This document shows, piece after piece, positions 10,471-19,884 of a stretch of 54,509 bases of DNA. The notes below the pieces were generated by a model. It was not told where the DNA came from, made no database searches, and saw nothing but the letters and a program-made list of their open reading frames with translations. How positions within the stretch are numbered: the stretch's first letter is position 1; every line of letters starts with the position of its first letter. The position numbers and the translations under genes are program-made. Source of the DNA: Hydrogenophaga sp. 2FB (GTDB lineage Bacteria > Pseudomonadota > Gammaproteobacteria > Burkholderiales > Burkholderiaceae_C); the NCBI RefSeq assembly GCF_005503365.1, contig NZ_SCML01000042.1, positions 1-54,509 of the forward strand, read 5' to 3'.

Positions 10471-11606
10471 TTCTCCACCCGCACCCAGCGCGCATCCTGT
10501 CGGTGGCTGTTGAGCACGGCCTCGATGAAGGCCATGCCGTCCAGCCCGTCCTGCAGCCCCGGCATGCCCGCGCTATCGCCACCGCGCCAGGCGCGCGCGA
10601 AATCGCGGTACAGCGCGGCGAAGGCTTCCAGATAGCCCTCGGGGTGGCCGGCGGGGATGCGGCTGGCCGCTGCCAGCGCCGGTGTCTGCGGTGACATGCC
10701 CCGGCGCAGCAGGCGCACCGGTTCGCCTTGCGGCGCGAAGCCGAGGAATTCGGGTTGCTCCTGATCGAAGTGCAGCGAGGCCTTGGTGCCGTACACGCGC
10801 AGGCGCAGCGCGTTGCACGCACCGCTGGCCACCTGGCTGGCCCACAGCATGCCGCGCGCGCCACCCTCGAAACGCAGCATGGCCTGCACGTGGTCGTCGA
10901 GCGCACGGCCCGGCACGAAGGTGCTGAGCTCGGCCGAGAGTTCCTGCACCGCGAGGCCGCTCACGTAGCGCGCCAAGTGGTAGGCGTGCGTGCCGATGTC
11001 GCCCAGCGCGCCGGCCGGTCCCGCGCGCTTGGGGTCGTTGCGCCACTCGGCCTGCTTGTTGCCCTGTTGCTCCACCGGCGTGCTCAACCAGTCCTGTGCG
11101 TATTCCACTTGCACGATGCGCAGCTCGCCGAGTTCGCCCGCGGCCACCAGCTCGCGCGCCTGGCGCACCATGGGGTAGCCGGCGTAGGTGTGCGTCAGCA
11201 GGAACAGCACCCCGCGTTCCTGCACGGCTTGTGCCAGCGCCTGCGCTTCGGCCAGCGAGGTGGCCAGTGGCTTGTCGCAGATCACGTGGATGCCGTGCTC
11301 GACGAAGGCGCGCGCCACCGGCACGTGCAAATGGTTGGGTGTGACGATGACGACGGCGTCGATACCGTCGGCGCGCTGCGCTTCGGCGCGCGCCATCTCG
11401 GCGTAGTCGGCATAGCTGCGCTCGGGCGCGATGTGCAACTTCGCCGCGCTGGCGTGCGCGCGTTCGGGCGTGGACGACAGCGCGCCGGCCACCAGCTCGT
11501 ACTGGTCGTCCAGGCGCGCGGCGATGCGGTGGGCGCTGCCGATGAAGCTGCCCTCGCCGCCACCCACCATGCCCAGGCGGATGCGGCGCGTGGCGCGGTC
11601 GCTCAT
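10467..11606 (-). CDS. Gfo/Idh/MocA family oxidoreductase
   Basis: A 379-aa NAD(P)-dependent sugar dehydrogenase family member. The Rossmann loop is RLGMVGGGEGSFIGSAHR (residues 9-26), with TPNHLHVPVA and the catalytic-region motif CDKPLA following it. GDIGTHAYHLARYV provides the usual histidine of the second domain. It is the last gene of a six-gene minus-strand carbohydrate operon, and its ATG overlaps the upstream isomerase stop (ATGA). The isomerase and dehydrogenase pairing resembles inositol or rare-sugar catabolism, but the substrate cannot be read from the sequence. Confidence 0.92.
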   Translation of the reverse strand: MSDRATRRIRLGMVGGGEGSFIGSAHRIAARLDDQYELVAGALSSTPERAHASAAKLHIAPERSYADYAEMARAEAQRADGIDAVVIVTPNHLHVPVARAFVEHGIHVICDKPLATSLAEAQALAQAVQERGVLFLLTHTYAGYPMVRQARELVAAGELGELRIVQVEYAQDWLSTPVEQQGNKQAEWRNDPKRAGPAGALGDIGTHAYHLARYVSGLAVQELSAELSTFVPGRALDDHVQAMLRFEGGARGMLWASQVASGACNALRLRVYGTKASLHFDQEQPEFLGFAPQGEPVRLLRRGMSPQTPALAAASRIPAGHPEGYLEAFAALYRDFARAWRGGDSAGMPGLQDGLDGMAFIEAVLNSHRQDARWVRVEN

Positions 11607-12670
11607 GGTGTTCTCCGATCCAGGCCCAGCAGCGTGGACAGCGTTTTCGCATCGCCCGCGCTCGCGGCGAAGTCGTCGAACGCACGGTCGGCCACGCGGA
11701 TGATGTGGTCGCGAATGAAACCCGCGCCTTCGCGCGCACCGTCCTCGGGGTGCTTCAGACAGCACTCCCATTCCAGCACCGCCCAGCCGGCGTAGTCGTA
11801 TTGGGCCATCTTCGAGAAGATGCTCTTGAAATCGATCTGACCATCGCCTAACGAACGAAAGCGTCCTGCGCGGTCGATCCAGTTGCTGAAGCCGCCGTAC
11901 ACGCCTTGTTTGCCGTTGGGACGGAACTCGGCGTCCTTCACGTGGAAGGCGCGGATGCGCTCGTGGTAGTGGTCGATGAAGGCGAGGTAGTCGAGCTGTT
12001 GCAGCACGAAGTGGCTGGGGTCGTAGAGGATGTTGGCGCGCGGGTGCTGGCCGACCGCGTCCAGGAAGCGCTCGAAGGTGATGCCATCGTGCAGGTCTTC
12101 GCCGGGGTGCAGTTCGTAGCACACGTCGACGCCCGCGTCGTCGAAGGCGTCGAGCACGGGCCGCCAGCGTTTGGCGAGTTCGGCGAACGCGGCTTCCACC
12201 AGACCCGGCGGGCGCTGCGGCCACGGATACAGATAGGGCCAGGCCAGTGCGCCGGAGAACGATGCGTGGGCTTTGAGGCCGAGGCGCTTCGAGGCTTTCG
12301 CGGCCATCAACAATTGTTCGTGCGCCCACGCGGTGCGGGCGGCCGGGTTGCCGCGCACGTGCGCTGCGGCGAAGGCGTCGAACTGCAGGTCGTACGCCGG
12401 GTGCACGCAGAGCAACTGGCCCTGCAGGTGGGTGGAGAGTTCGGTGATGGCCAGGCCGTGCGCCGCGAGTTTCCCTTTGATTTCATCGCAGTACGCATCG
12501 CTGCTCGCGGCGCGTTCGAGGTCGAAAATCGCCGGGTCCGACGTGGGAATCTGCACCCCCTTGTAGCCCAGCGCCGCGGCCCAGCCCGCCAACCCGTCGA
12601 GCGAGTTGAAGGGTGCGGCCGCGCCGATGAACTGGGCCAGGAAGATCCCGGGGCCTTGAATCGTTTTCAT
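11603..12670 (-). CDS. Sugar phosphate isomerase/epimerase (xylose isomerase-like TIM barrel)
   Basis: A 355-aa AP-endonuclease-2/xylose-isomerase-like barrel. Visible metal-site segments are CYELHPGEDL, NILYDPSHFVLQ, FHVKDAEF and VLEWECCLKHPEDG. Members isomerise or epimerise keto sugars and inosose. A good AGGAGG site precedes the ATG at 12670. It lies 22 bases downstream of the binding-protein gene and overlaps the dehydrogenase start, so it belongs to the same operon. Confidence 0.9.
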   Translation of the reverse strand: MKTIQGPGIFLAQFIGAAAPFNSLDGLAGWAAALGYKGVQIPTSDPAIFDLERAASSDAYCDEIKGKLAAHGLAITELSTHLQGQLLCVHPAYDLQFDAFAAAHVRGNPAARTAWAHEQLLMAAKASKRLGLKAHASFSGALAWPYLYPWPQRPPGLVEAAFAELAKRWRPVLDAFDDAGVDVCYELHPGEDLHDGITFERFLDAVGQHPRANILYDPSHFVLQQLDYLAFIDHYHERIRAFHVKDAEFRPNGKQGVYGGFSNWIDRAGRFRSLGDGQIDFKSIFSKMAQYDYAGWAVLEWECCLKHPEDGAREGAGFIRDHIIRVADRAFDDFAASAGDAKTLSTLLGLDRRTP

Positions 12671-12692
12671 GGGGTCCTCCTGGCGCGCGGGA

Positions 12693-13655
12693 TCAGAACG
12701 GCGAGTTCGGGAAGTAGAAATCTTTCGCGTTCTGCTTCGTGATGAGCACCGACGGCACGATGGTCGAAGCCGGCAGCTTCTCACCCTTCTTGCGCGCCAG
12801 CGCGGTCATCTTGATCGCCTCGTACAGGAACTTGGGCGAGTACGACACGTTGGCCTGGATCAGCGGGTTGCTGCCGTCCATGAGCGTCTTCACCATGGCC
12901 TTGGCGCCCGCGCCGCCGAACACGATCTTGATGTCCTTGCGCTTGGCCTGTTCGATGGCCTTCAGCACGCCGAAGGCCATGTCGTCGTCGGCTGCCCACA
13001 CGGCGTCGATCTCCTTGAAGCGCGTGAGGTAGTCCTGCATCACCTTGAAGGCGTCGTCGCGGTTCCAGTTGCCGTGCTTGGCGTCCAGCACCTTGATGCC
13101 GGGGTGGTTCTTCATCACCGCGTTGAACGCGTCCATGCGCTCGTTGTCGATGGTGGTGGGGATGCCGCGCAGCGCAACGATGTTGCCCTTGCCGTTGAGG
13201 GCCTTGGCCAGGTACTCCGCCGGCACCTTGCCGAAGGCGGTGTTGTCGCCGGACACGTAGGCGTCCTGCGCGCTGGTGTCGGTCAGGCCGCGGTCGACCA
13301 CGGTCACGTACACGCCCTTGGCCTTGGCCTGTGCCACCGGTTTGGTGAGCGCGGCGGACTCGAACGGCAGGATCACCAGCGAATCGATCTTGGTCGCGGT
13401 GAGCAAGTCCTGCAGCTGGTTGGCCTGTTCGGGCGCGCCGCTGGCGGTCTTGATCGTGACCTTGATGTTGGGGTCCTTCTCCAGTTCCTTCTTGGCCTCG
13501 CCCGCCCAGTACACCAGGCCGGCGGCGAAGCTGTGGGTGGCGGCCGGGATGGCCACGCCCAGGTTCACCTTGTTCTGGGCTTGCGCCAGCAGCGGGCTGG
13601 CCAGGCCAACGGCGGCCACGGCGGCCAGCGCGTGCAGACGGATGCGGTTATTCAT
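12693..13655 (-). CDS. Periplasmic sugar-binding protein of an ABC importer
   Basis: A 320-aa peripla_BP_4 (RbsB-type) solute-binding protein. The signal peptide ends at about LLAQAQ (residues 20-27). The mature start NLGVAIPAATHSFAAGLVYW is followed by ligand-contact regions around VVDRGLTD, ALRGIPTTIDNERMDAF and AVWAADDDMAFGVLKAI. Related proteins bind pentoses, hexoses or inositol. It is encoded after its permease and ATPase in the operon, an order opposite to that of rbsDACBK. Confidence 0.9.
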   Translation of the reverse strand: MNNRIRLHALAAVAAVGLASPLLAQAQNKVNLGVAIPAATHSFAAGLVYWAGEAKKELEKDPNIKVTIKTASGAPEQANQLQDLLTATKIDSLVILPFESAALTKPVAQAKAKGVYVTVVDRGLTDTSAQDAYVSGDNTAFGKVPAEYLAKALNGKGNIVALRGIPTTIDNERMDAFNAVMKNHPGIKVLDAKHGNWNRDDAFKVMQDYLTRFKEIDAVWAADDDMAFGVLKAIEQAKRKDIKIVFGGAGAKAMVKTLMDGSNPLIQANVSYSPKFLYEAIKMTALARKKGEKLPASTIVPSVLITKQNAKDFYFPNSPF

Positions 13656-13711
13656 GCTTGTCTCCTTTGGATGGTGTTGCTGACAGAAAAACAGAAGGCC
13701 CGGGTGTGCCT

Positions 13712-14722
13712 TCAAGGACGCCGCCGCTGCATGAATGCGACGGCGATGATCACGAAGCCCTGCACGGCAGCGTTCAGGTACACGCTGATGATGCTGGTGA
13801 GGTTGAGGATGTTGCTGATGACCGAGAGCAGGATGGCGCCGACCACGGTGCCGCCGATGCTGCCCGCGCCGCCGCGCAACGCGGTGCCACCCACGATCAC
13901 GGCCGCGATCGCTTCCAGTTCCCACAGCAGGCCGGTGGTGGGCGATGCCGAGCCCAGGCGCGGCACGTAGAGCAGGGTGGCGATGCCCACGCACACGCCG
14001 AGCAGCGTGTAGGTGAGCACCTTGGTGCGGTCCACGTCCACGGCGGCGTAGCGCGCCACCTGCTCGTTGGAACCGATGGCCTGCACGTAACGGCCGAAGG
14101 CGGTTCGGTTGAGCAGCATGGCGCCCGCGATGGCCACCAGCACGAACACCCAGACCGGAATGGGAATGCCCAGCAGGCCGCCGTAGTAGACCGGGCCATA
14201 GACGTCGGCCAGTTCGTTGTCGAGCGCGAGCGCGCCGCCGTCGGCGAAATAGGTGAGGTAGGCGCGGAAGATGCCCAGCGTGCCGAGCGTGACGATGAAG
14301 GGCTCGATGCGCCCGCGCGTGATGAGCAGGCCGTGTGCCAGGCCGAACAGCGCGCCCAATAACACGGCGGCGCTCATGCCCACCATCACCACCGCCACGG
14401 GGGGCCAGCCGAGTGGCGCGATCTTGTTCATGAGCAGGATGGTCACGCCTGCGATGAGCGCGGCCATCGAACCCACCGAAAGATCGATGCCGCCCGAGAT
14501 GATCACGAAGCACATGCCCACCGCGATGATGCCGATGAAGGCCGTGCGCGTGAGCACGTTCAGGGCGTTGTCCACGGTGGCGAACTCGCCATTGAGCAGC
14601 GTCCCCACGATGCACAGCAGCACCAGGCCGAGCAGCGGGCCCACGGCGGGCAGGCGCAGGGCGCGGCGTGGAGTGGCCGGCGCGCCGGGGGCGTTGGGAG
14701 TTTCAGTGCGTTCCGGTGGCAT
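13712..14722 (-). CDS. Sugar ABC transporter permease (RbsC/BPD_transp_2 type)
   Basis: A 336-aa inner-membrane protein with about eight to ten hydrophobic segments. It has the family signature GGIDLSVGSMAAL near residue 70, and the cytoplasmic loop contacting the ATPase, AIGSNEQVARYAAVDVDRTKV. The ATG lies 20 bases inside the end of the ATPase gene, so translation is probably coupled. A short proline/alanine-rich N-tail precedes the first helix. Confidence 0.93.
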   Translation of the reverse strand: MPPERTETPNAPGAPATPRRALRLPAVGPLLGLVLLCIVGTLLNGEFATVDNALNVLTRTAFIGIIAVGMCFVIISGGIDLSVGSMAALIAGVTILLMNKIAPLGWPPVAVVMVGMSAAVLLGALFGLAHGLLITRGRIEPFIVTLGTLGIFRAYLTYFADGGALALDNELADVYGPVYYGGLLGIPIPVWVFVLVAIAGAMLLNRTAFGRYVQAIGSNEQVARYAAVDVDRTKVLTYTLLGVCVGIATLLYVPRLGSASPTTGLLWELEAIAAVIVGGTALRGGAGSIGGTVVGAILLSVISNILNLTSIISVYLNAAVQGFVIIAVAFMQRRRP

Positions 14723-16199
14723 GGGCGATCAGCTCCTGTTCGTTGAGGTGCTCGGCCGACAGCGTGGCCTGCAGGTGGCCCGCGCGCATCACCGCGACGC
14801 GGTGGCACAGGCCGATGAGTTCCATGAGCTCGGACGAGATCACCACGACCGCGCGGCCCTCGTCGGCCAGGCCGCGGATGAGCGCGTAGATCTCGCGCTT
14901 GGCGCCGATGTCCACCCCGCGCGTGGGCTCGTCGAGCACCACCACGCGCGGTCCCGGGTGCAGCACCTTGGCCAGCGCGAGCTTCTGCTGGTTGCCGCCG
15001 GAGAGCGAGCCGGCCGGCACGTCGAGCGAACCGGTGCGGATGCCGAATTCGCGCACCGCTTCGGTCAGCGCGGCGGCCTCGCTGGCCCGGTTGAGCCAGG
15101 GGTTGGCGTGGCGCTGCAAGGCCATGAGCGTGAGGTTCTGGCGCAAGCCGAAATGCACGTGCAGGCCGCGGCCCTTGCGGTCTTCGCTCAGGTAGGTCAG
15201 GCCCGCGTTGGCGGCTTCGCGCGGCGAACGTGGCAGCACCGCGCTGCCCGCGATGTTCACTGCCTGCGCCGTGCGTTCGCGCAAGCCCAACAGACCTTCG
15301 AACAACTCGGTGCGCCCCGAGCCCACCAGGCCGGCGAAGCCGAACACCTCGCCCGCGCGCACCTCGAAGCTCACGCCCTGCGCCCAGCCGGGCACGTGCA
15401 GGTCTTTCACCGAGAACAACACCGGCGCGTCGGCCGGCACCGCGTGGCGCGGCGGGTACAGGTCGGCGAGCTCGCGGCCCACCATCAGGTTGGCCATCTG
15501 CGCGCGCGTGAGCGAGGGCGTGGGCTGGTGCGCCACCAACCGGCCATCGCGCATCACCACCACCTCGTCGGTGATGCGCTCGACCTCGTCGAGTTTGTGC
15601 GAGATGAAGACGATGGTCACGCCATCGGCCTTCAGGCGCGCCACCAGTTCGAACAGGCGACCGGTCTCGCTGGGCGTGAGCGTGGCGGTGGGCTCGTCCA
15701 TGATCAGCACGCGCGCGTGGCGAGAGAGAGCCTTGGCGATCTCTACGAGCTGGCGTTCGGCCACGATGAGTTCGCGCACGCGCGTATCGGGGTTCACCTT
15801 GTGCAGGCCCACGTCGTCGAGCACGCCGCGCGCGACGGCGCGCATGGCCACGTCGTCGAGCCACCAGCCGCGCCGCTTCTCGTGGCCGAGGAAGATGTTC
15901 TGCGCCACCGTGAGGTCTTCGGCGAGGTTGAATTCCTGGTGGATCAGCACGATGCCTTCGGCCTCGGCGGCGCGCGGGCCGTCGAAATGCACGCTGCGGC
16001 CGTTCACCTGCAAGCCGCCTTCGCTCGGCTGTTCGTAGCCGGCGAGGATCTTCATCAGCGTCGATTTGCCCGCGCCGTTCTCGCCCAGCAGCCCGACCAC
16101 GCGGCCGGGTTCCACGTCCAGGTCGACCCCATGCAGCACCTGCACCGGGCCGAAGCGCTTGACGATGCCGCGCAGCGCGACGTGGACGGCCGGACCCAT
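14703..16199 (-). CDS. Sugar ABC transporter ATP-binding protein (RbsA/MglA type)
   Basis: A 498-aa double ABC ATPase. The first domain has Walker A GENGAGKST, Walker B VLIMDEPTA and a signature region (RELIVAERQLVEIAKAL). The second has the degenerate Walker-A-like GLVGSGRTELFEG, a good LSGGNQQK signature and VVVLDEPTRGVDIGAK, as is normal in this subfamily. The ATG overlaps the ROK stop by one base (TGATG). A GTG one codon upstream is an alternative start. Confidence 0.94.
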   Translation of the reverse strand: MGPAVHVALRGIVKRFGPVQVLHGVDLDVEPGRVVGLLGENGAGKSTLMKILAGYEQPSEGGLQVNGRSVHFDGPRAAEAEGIVLIHQEFNLAEDLTVAQNIFLGHEKRRGWWLDDVAMRAVARGVLDDVGLHKVNPDTRVRELIVAERQLVEIAKALSRHARVLIMDEPTATLTPSETGRLFELVARLKADGVTIVFISHKLDEVERITDEVVVMRDGRLVAHQPTPSLTRAQMANLMVGRELADLYPPRHAVPADAPVLFSVKDLHVPGWAQGVSFEVRAGEVFGFAGLVGSGRTELFEGLLGLRERTAQAVNIAGSAVLPRSPREAANAGLTYLSEDRKGRGLHVHFGLRQNLTLMALQRHANPWLNRASEAAALTEAVREFGIRTGSLDVPAGSLSGGNQQKLALAKVLHPGPRVVVLDEPTRGVDIGAKREIYALIRGLADEGRAVVVISSELMELIGLCHRVAVMRAGHLQATLSAEHLNEQELIAHATGTH

Positions 16200-17401
16200 C
16201 ACGCCACCTCCATCTGCAGCAGGCTTTCCTGCATGGCGAGCACGCCCGCGCCGATCAGGCCGGCGCGTTCGCCCAACGGCGTGTATTGAATGTCCAGGTG
16301 CCGCGTGGAGAGCGCGAGCGAGCGGTGGTACACGCTCTGGCGCACGGCCGCGAGGAACAGCGGCCCCACGCGCGTGACGCCGCCGCCGATGAACACGTGC
16401 GAGGGGTTGAAGAAGTTCACCACCGAGGCCAGCATCTGCCCCACGAGCGCGCCCGAGCGCTGGATCACCTGGTTGGCCGCCATGTCGCCCGCGCGGCTGG
16501 CCTCGGCCACGTCCTGCAGACGCAGGCTGCCGCGCTCGGCCAGCAGGCGCGCGAGCAGCGGGCTCTGGCCGGCTTCAGCGGCTTCGGTCGCCATGCGCGC
16601 GATCGCCGGGCCGGCGGCCATGGTTTCCACGCAGCCCAGGTTGCCGCAGTGGCAGCGCGGGCCGTCGGGCACCACGCAGATGTGGCCCACGTCGCCCGCC
16701 GAACCGTTGGCGCCGCGGTAGACCTGACCGTGGCAGACGATGCCGCAGCCCACGCCGGTGCCCACCTTCACCACCAGGAAGTTCTGCAGGCTGCGCTGCA
16801 TGCGCCAGAGCTCGCCCAGCGCCATCACGTTCACGTCGTTGTCCACGAACACGGGGGCGGTGAAGTCGGCGGCGAGGTCGTCGCGGATCGAATAACCGTC
16901 CCACAGCGGCATGAGCGGCGGGCTCACCAACTGGCCGCTGTCGAAATCCACCGGGCCGGGCAGGCCAATACCGATGCCGATCACCTGGCGCGGCGGCACG
17001 TCGCAGCGCGCGAGCAGTTCGTGCATGAGGGTGCGGATGCGCGAGAGCACCGGGCCGGGGCCGTCGCGCACGTCGGCCGGTTCGCTGTGGTGGGCCAGCA
17101 CGGCCAGGTCGGGGCTCAGGATGCCCACCTCCAGCCCGGTCGCGCCAACGGCCACGCCGATCAGCACACCCAGGCTGCGGCTCAGGCGCAGCGTTTCGGC
17201 GCGGCGCCCGCCGGTGGGCACTTGCTCACCGGTCTGCTCCAGCAGGCCTTGTTCGAGCAGCTCCGCGACGGCCGCGTTGGCGCGGGTCTTGGAGAAGGAT
17301 GAGGCGGCGGCGAGCGCGTCGCGCGACATGCCGCTGGCCCAGAACACGTGGTCCAGCACCCTGCGCTCACCGGTTTTCAGGCCTTTCCAGTTCACTCGCA
17401 T
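16199..17401 (-). CDS. ROK-family transcriptional regulator
   Basis: A 400-aa NagC/XylR-type regulator. It has an N-terminal winged helix (about residues 10-60, with SFSKTRANAAVAELLEQGLLE as the recognition region). The ROK sugar-kinase fold carries an intact zinc motif CHCGNLGCVE, DNDVNVMALGE, GTGVGCGI and FIGGGVT. It probably senses the sugar imported by the ABC system it precedes and represses the operon. It is the first gene of the operon, consistent with autoregulation. An inverted repeat at 17459-17478 is a candidate operator. Confidence 0.92.
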   Translation of the reverse strand: MRVNWKGLKTGERRVLDHVFWASGMSRDALAAASSFSKTRANAAVAELLEQGLLEQTGEQVPTGGRRAETLRLSRSLGVLIGVAVGATGLEVGILSPDLAVLAHHSEPADVRDGPGPVLSRIRTLMHELLARCDVPPRQVIGIGIGLPGPVDFDSGQLVSPPLMPLWDGYSIRDDLAADFTAPVFVDNDVNVMALGELWRMQRSLQNFLVVKVGTGVGCGIVCHGQVYRGANGSAGDVGHICVVPDGPRCHCGNLGCVETMAAGPAIARMATEAAEAGQSPLLARLLAERGSLRLQDVAEASRAGDMAANQVIQRSGALVGQMLASVVNFFNPSHVFIGGGVTRVGPLFLAAVRQSVYHRSLALSTRHLDIQYTPLGERAGLIGAGVLAMQESLLQMEVA

Positions 17402-17458
17402 GTCTCCGTTCGCGTGCCATCGTGGTGTGGCACTGGAGACGCATGCTATGCGGTCGAA

Positions 17459-17478
17459 TTAGACCCGGCAAGTTCTAA
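17459..17478. promoter_or_regulatory. Inverted repeat upstream of the ROK operon
   Basis: TTAGA and TCTAA arms, 10 bases apart, lie about 60 bases before the ROK start codon, in the 95-base gap between xdhB and the ROK gene. Position and symmetry suit a ROK operator, but the arms are only five bases. Confidence 0.35.
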
Positions 17479-17496
17479 CTTTGACCCAAATCGGGT

Positions 17497-19884
17497 TTAT
17501 ATCGCCTTCAGCACCTCTTCCGCCGTCGCCGGTGCGTTCATCGCCAGCGGCTTCCCACCCGCATGGCCCACCGCATCGCGCAGCGCTTCGAACACGCTGA
17601 TCGCCAGCATGAACGGTGGCTCGCCCACGGCCTTGCTGCCGTGCACGTTGTCTTCGCGGTTGGCCTCGGGCCAGAGTTCGACCTTGAAGTGTTCGGGGAT
17701 GTCGCCGGTGGCGGGGATCTTGTAGGTGCTGGGTGCGTGGGTCTGCAGATAGCCCTTGTCGTTCCACACCAGCTGTTCGGTGGTGAGCCAGCCCATGCCC
17801 TGGATGAAACCGCCTTCGATCTGGCCGATGTCGATCGCCGGGTTGATGCTGCGGCCCACGTCGTGGAGGATGTCCACCTTCAGCACACGGCTCTCGCCGG
17901 TGAGCGTGTCGATGGCGACTTCGGTCACCGCCGCGCCGTACGCGAAGTAGTAGAACGGGCGGCCGGTGAGGGTGGTCTTGTCGTAGTGGATCTTGGGCGT
18001 GCGGTAGAAGCCGTCGCTCCAGAGCTGGATGCGGTTGGCGTAGGCGGCGTGCACCACCTCTTCGAAACTGCGCACGGTCTTGGGCGTGATGACCTGGCCG
18101 CCTTCGAAGCGCACCGCGCCCGCGCCGCAGCCATCGAGCCCGGCGACGAAGGCGGCGAGGTTGTCGCGCACGTGGCGCGCGGCGAATTGCGCGGCACGGC
18201 CGTTGAGGTCGGTGCCGCTGGAGGCCGCCGTGGCGCTGGCGTTGGGCACCTTGCTGGTGTCGGACGCGGTGCTGAGCACGCGCTCGAACGGCACACCCAA
18301 TTCATCCGCCACGATCGCCGCCACCTTGGTGTTCAGGCCCTGGCCCATCTCGGTGCCGCCGTGGTTCACCTGCACGCTGCCGTCGGTGTAGACGTGCACC
18401 AGCGCGCCGGCCTGGTTGAACAGCGTGGCGGTGAAGCTGATGCCGAACTTCACCGGCGTGAGCGCGATGCCCTTCTTGATCACCGGGCTGTTGGCGTTCC
18501 AGGTCGCGATGCGCTCCCGGCGTTCGCGGTAGTGGCTGGTCTGCGCCAGCGTGGTCATGAGCGGTTCGAGGATGTTGTCCTCGACCTTCATCTGGTAGTG
18601 GGTGACGTTGCGGCTTTCGATGCCATAGAGATTGCGCAGCCGCACATCCAGCGGGTCCATGCCGAGCGCCTGCGCGATGTCGCTCAGGATGCGCTCGATC
18701 ACGATCACGCCCTGCGGGCCGCCGAAGCCGCGAAACGCGGTGTGGCTCTGGGTGTTGGTCTTGCAGCGGTAGCTGGAGATCGAAACGTCTTCCAGGAAGT
18801 AGGCGTTGTCGGTGTGGAAGATCGCGCGGTCGGCCACCGGGCCGGAGAGGTCGGCGGAGAAGCCGCAGTTGGCGAGCATCTGCAGGTCGAGTCCGCAGAG
18901 CAGGCCGCTGTCGTCGAAGCCCACGCGGTAGTGGTATGCGAAGGGGTGGCGCTTGCCGGTGATCATGAAGTCGTCGTCGCGGTCCAGCCGCAGCTTGACC
19001 GGGCGCTGCAGCTTGCGCGCTGCCACGGCGGCCCACACCGCGAGGTGACCGGCCTGCGTTTCCTTGCCGCCAAAGCCGCCGCCCATGCGCCGGCATTCCA
19101 CCGTGACCGCGTGGTTCTGGATGCCCAGCGCGTGTGAAACCCAGTGCTGCACCTCGCCCGGGTGCTGCGTGCTGGAGTAGACCCACCACTGGTTCTGTTC
19201 CAGCGGCAGCACGTAGGCGATCTGGCCTTCCAGGTAGAAGTGTTCCTGGCCGCCGACTTCGAACCGGCCTTCGAGCCTGTGCGACGCGCGCTTGAGGGCC
19301 GCCGCCGCGTCGCCCCGCTTCACATGCACTGGCGGCAGCACGTAGCTGGCCTTGGCGTGGGCTTCGTGCACGGTGAGCACGGCGGGCAGGGGGGTGATGT
19401 CGAGCTTGACCAGGCGCGCGGCGCGGCGCGCGGTCATCACGTCGTCGGCCACGACGATGGCGATCACCTGGCCGGTGAACTGCACGGTCTCGCTGGCGAA
19501 CACGGGTTCGTCGTGCGCGAAGGCGGCCAGGGTCTCGTCGCCAGGAATGTCGCTCGCGCCGAAGATGCCGCGCACGCCGGGCACGGCCAGCGCGGCGGAC
19601 GCGTCGATACCGCGCAGCGTGCCGTGCGGCACGTGGGAGCACACCGGGGCGGCGTGCAGCGTGCCGCGCACCTCGGGGATGTCGTCGATGTAGGTGGCGG
19701 CGCCGGCCACCTGGGCGCGGGCGCTTTCGTGGAAGCGCGAGACGCCGGCGGCGCGCGTGTCTGTGGGCGTGGTGACGGGTTCCGGCCGGGCCAGGGCCAC
19801 GTCCTCGGGTTCCGCGACCGCGTCCGCCCGGGACGAGATCACCATGGGCGTTTCGGTGAGGTTGTTTTTGTCGCGTGCGGTCAT
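17497..19884 (-). CDS. xdhB: Xanthine dehydrogenase, molybdopterin-binding subunit
   Basis: A 795-aa large subunit that hydroxylates hypoxanthine and xanthine to urate at a molybdenum cofactor. Active-site segments match bacterial XDH: EHFYLEGQ (catalytic-pocket Glu), AFRGFGGPQG (substrate-binding Arg), GGTEMGQGLNTK (cofactor contact) and the late VGEPPFMLA (base Glu). The first 50 residues are an extra Ala/Glu/Pro/Thr-rich tail not needed for the fold. The ATG overlaps the xdhA stop by four bases. No xdhC insertion factor follows. The next gene, after a 95-base gap, is the ROK regulator. Confidence 0.96.
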   Translation of the reverse strand: MTARDKNNLTETPMVISSRADAVAEPEDVALARPEPVTTPTDTRAAGVSRFHESARAQVAGAATYIDDIPEVRGTLHAAPVCSHVPHGTLRGIDASAALAVPGVRGIFGASDIPGDETLAAFAHDEPVFASETVQFTGQVIAIVVADDVMTARRAARLVKLDITPLPAVLTVHEAHAKASYVLPPVHVKRGDAAAALKRASHRLEGRFEVGGQEHFYLEGQIAYVLPLEQNQWWVYSSTQHPGEVQHWVSHALGIQNHAVTVECRRMGGGFGGKETQAGHLAVWAAVAARKLQRPVKLRLDRDDDFMITGKRHPFAYHYRVGFDDSGLLCGLDLQMLANCGFSADLSGPVADRAIFHTDNAYFLEDVSISSYRCKTNTQSHTAFRGFGGPQGVIVIERILSDIAQALGMDPLDVRLRNLYGIESRNVTHYQMKVEDNILEPLMTTLAQTSHYRERRERIATWNANSPVIKKGIALTPVKFGISFTATLFNQAGALVHVYTDGSVQVNHGGTEMGQGLNTKVAAIVADELGVPFERVLSTASDTSKVPNASATAASSGTDLNGRAAQFAARHVRDNLAAFVAGLDGCGAGAVRFEGGQVITPKTVRSFEEVVHAAYANRIQLWSDGFYRTPKIHYDKTTLTGRPFYYFAYGAAVTEVAIDTLTGESRVLKVDILHDVGRSINPAIDIGQIEGGFIQGMGWLTTEQLVWNDKGYLQTHAPSTYKIPATGDIPEHFKVELWPEANREDNVHGSKAVGEPPFMLAISVFEALRDAVGHAGGKPLAMNAPATAEEVLKAI

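Noticed and set aside
14271..16289. Long open frame of about 670 codons on the plus strand
   Set aside because: It lies antisense to the well-supported ABC permease and ATPase genes and has the His/Arg/Gln-rich composition of a GC-rich mirror frame.
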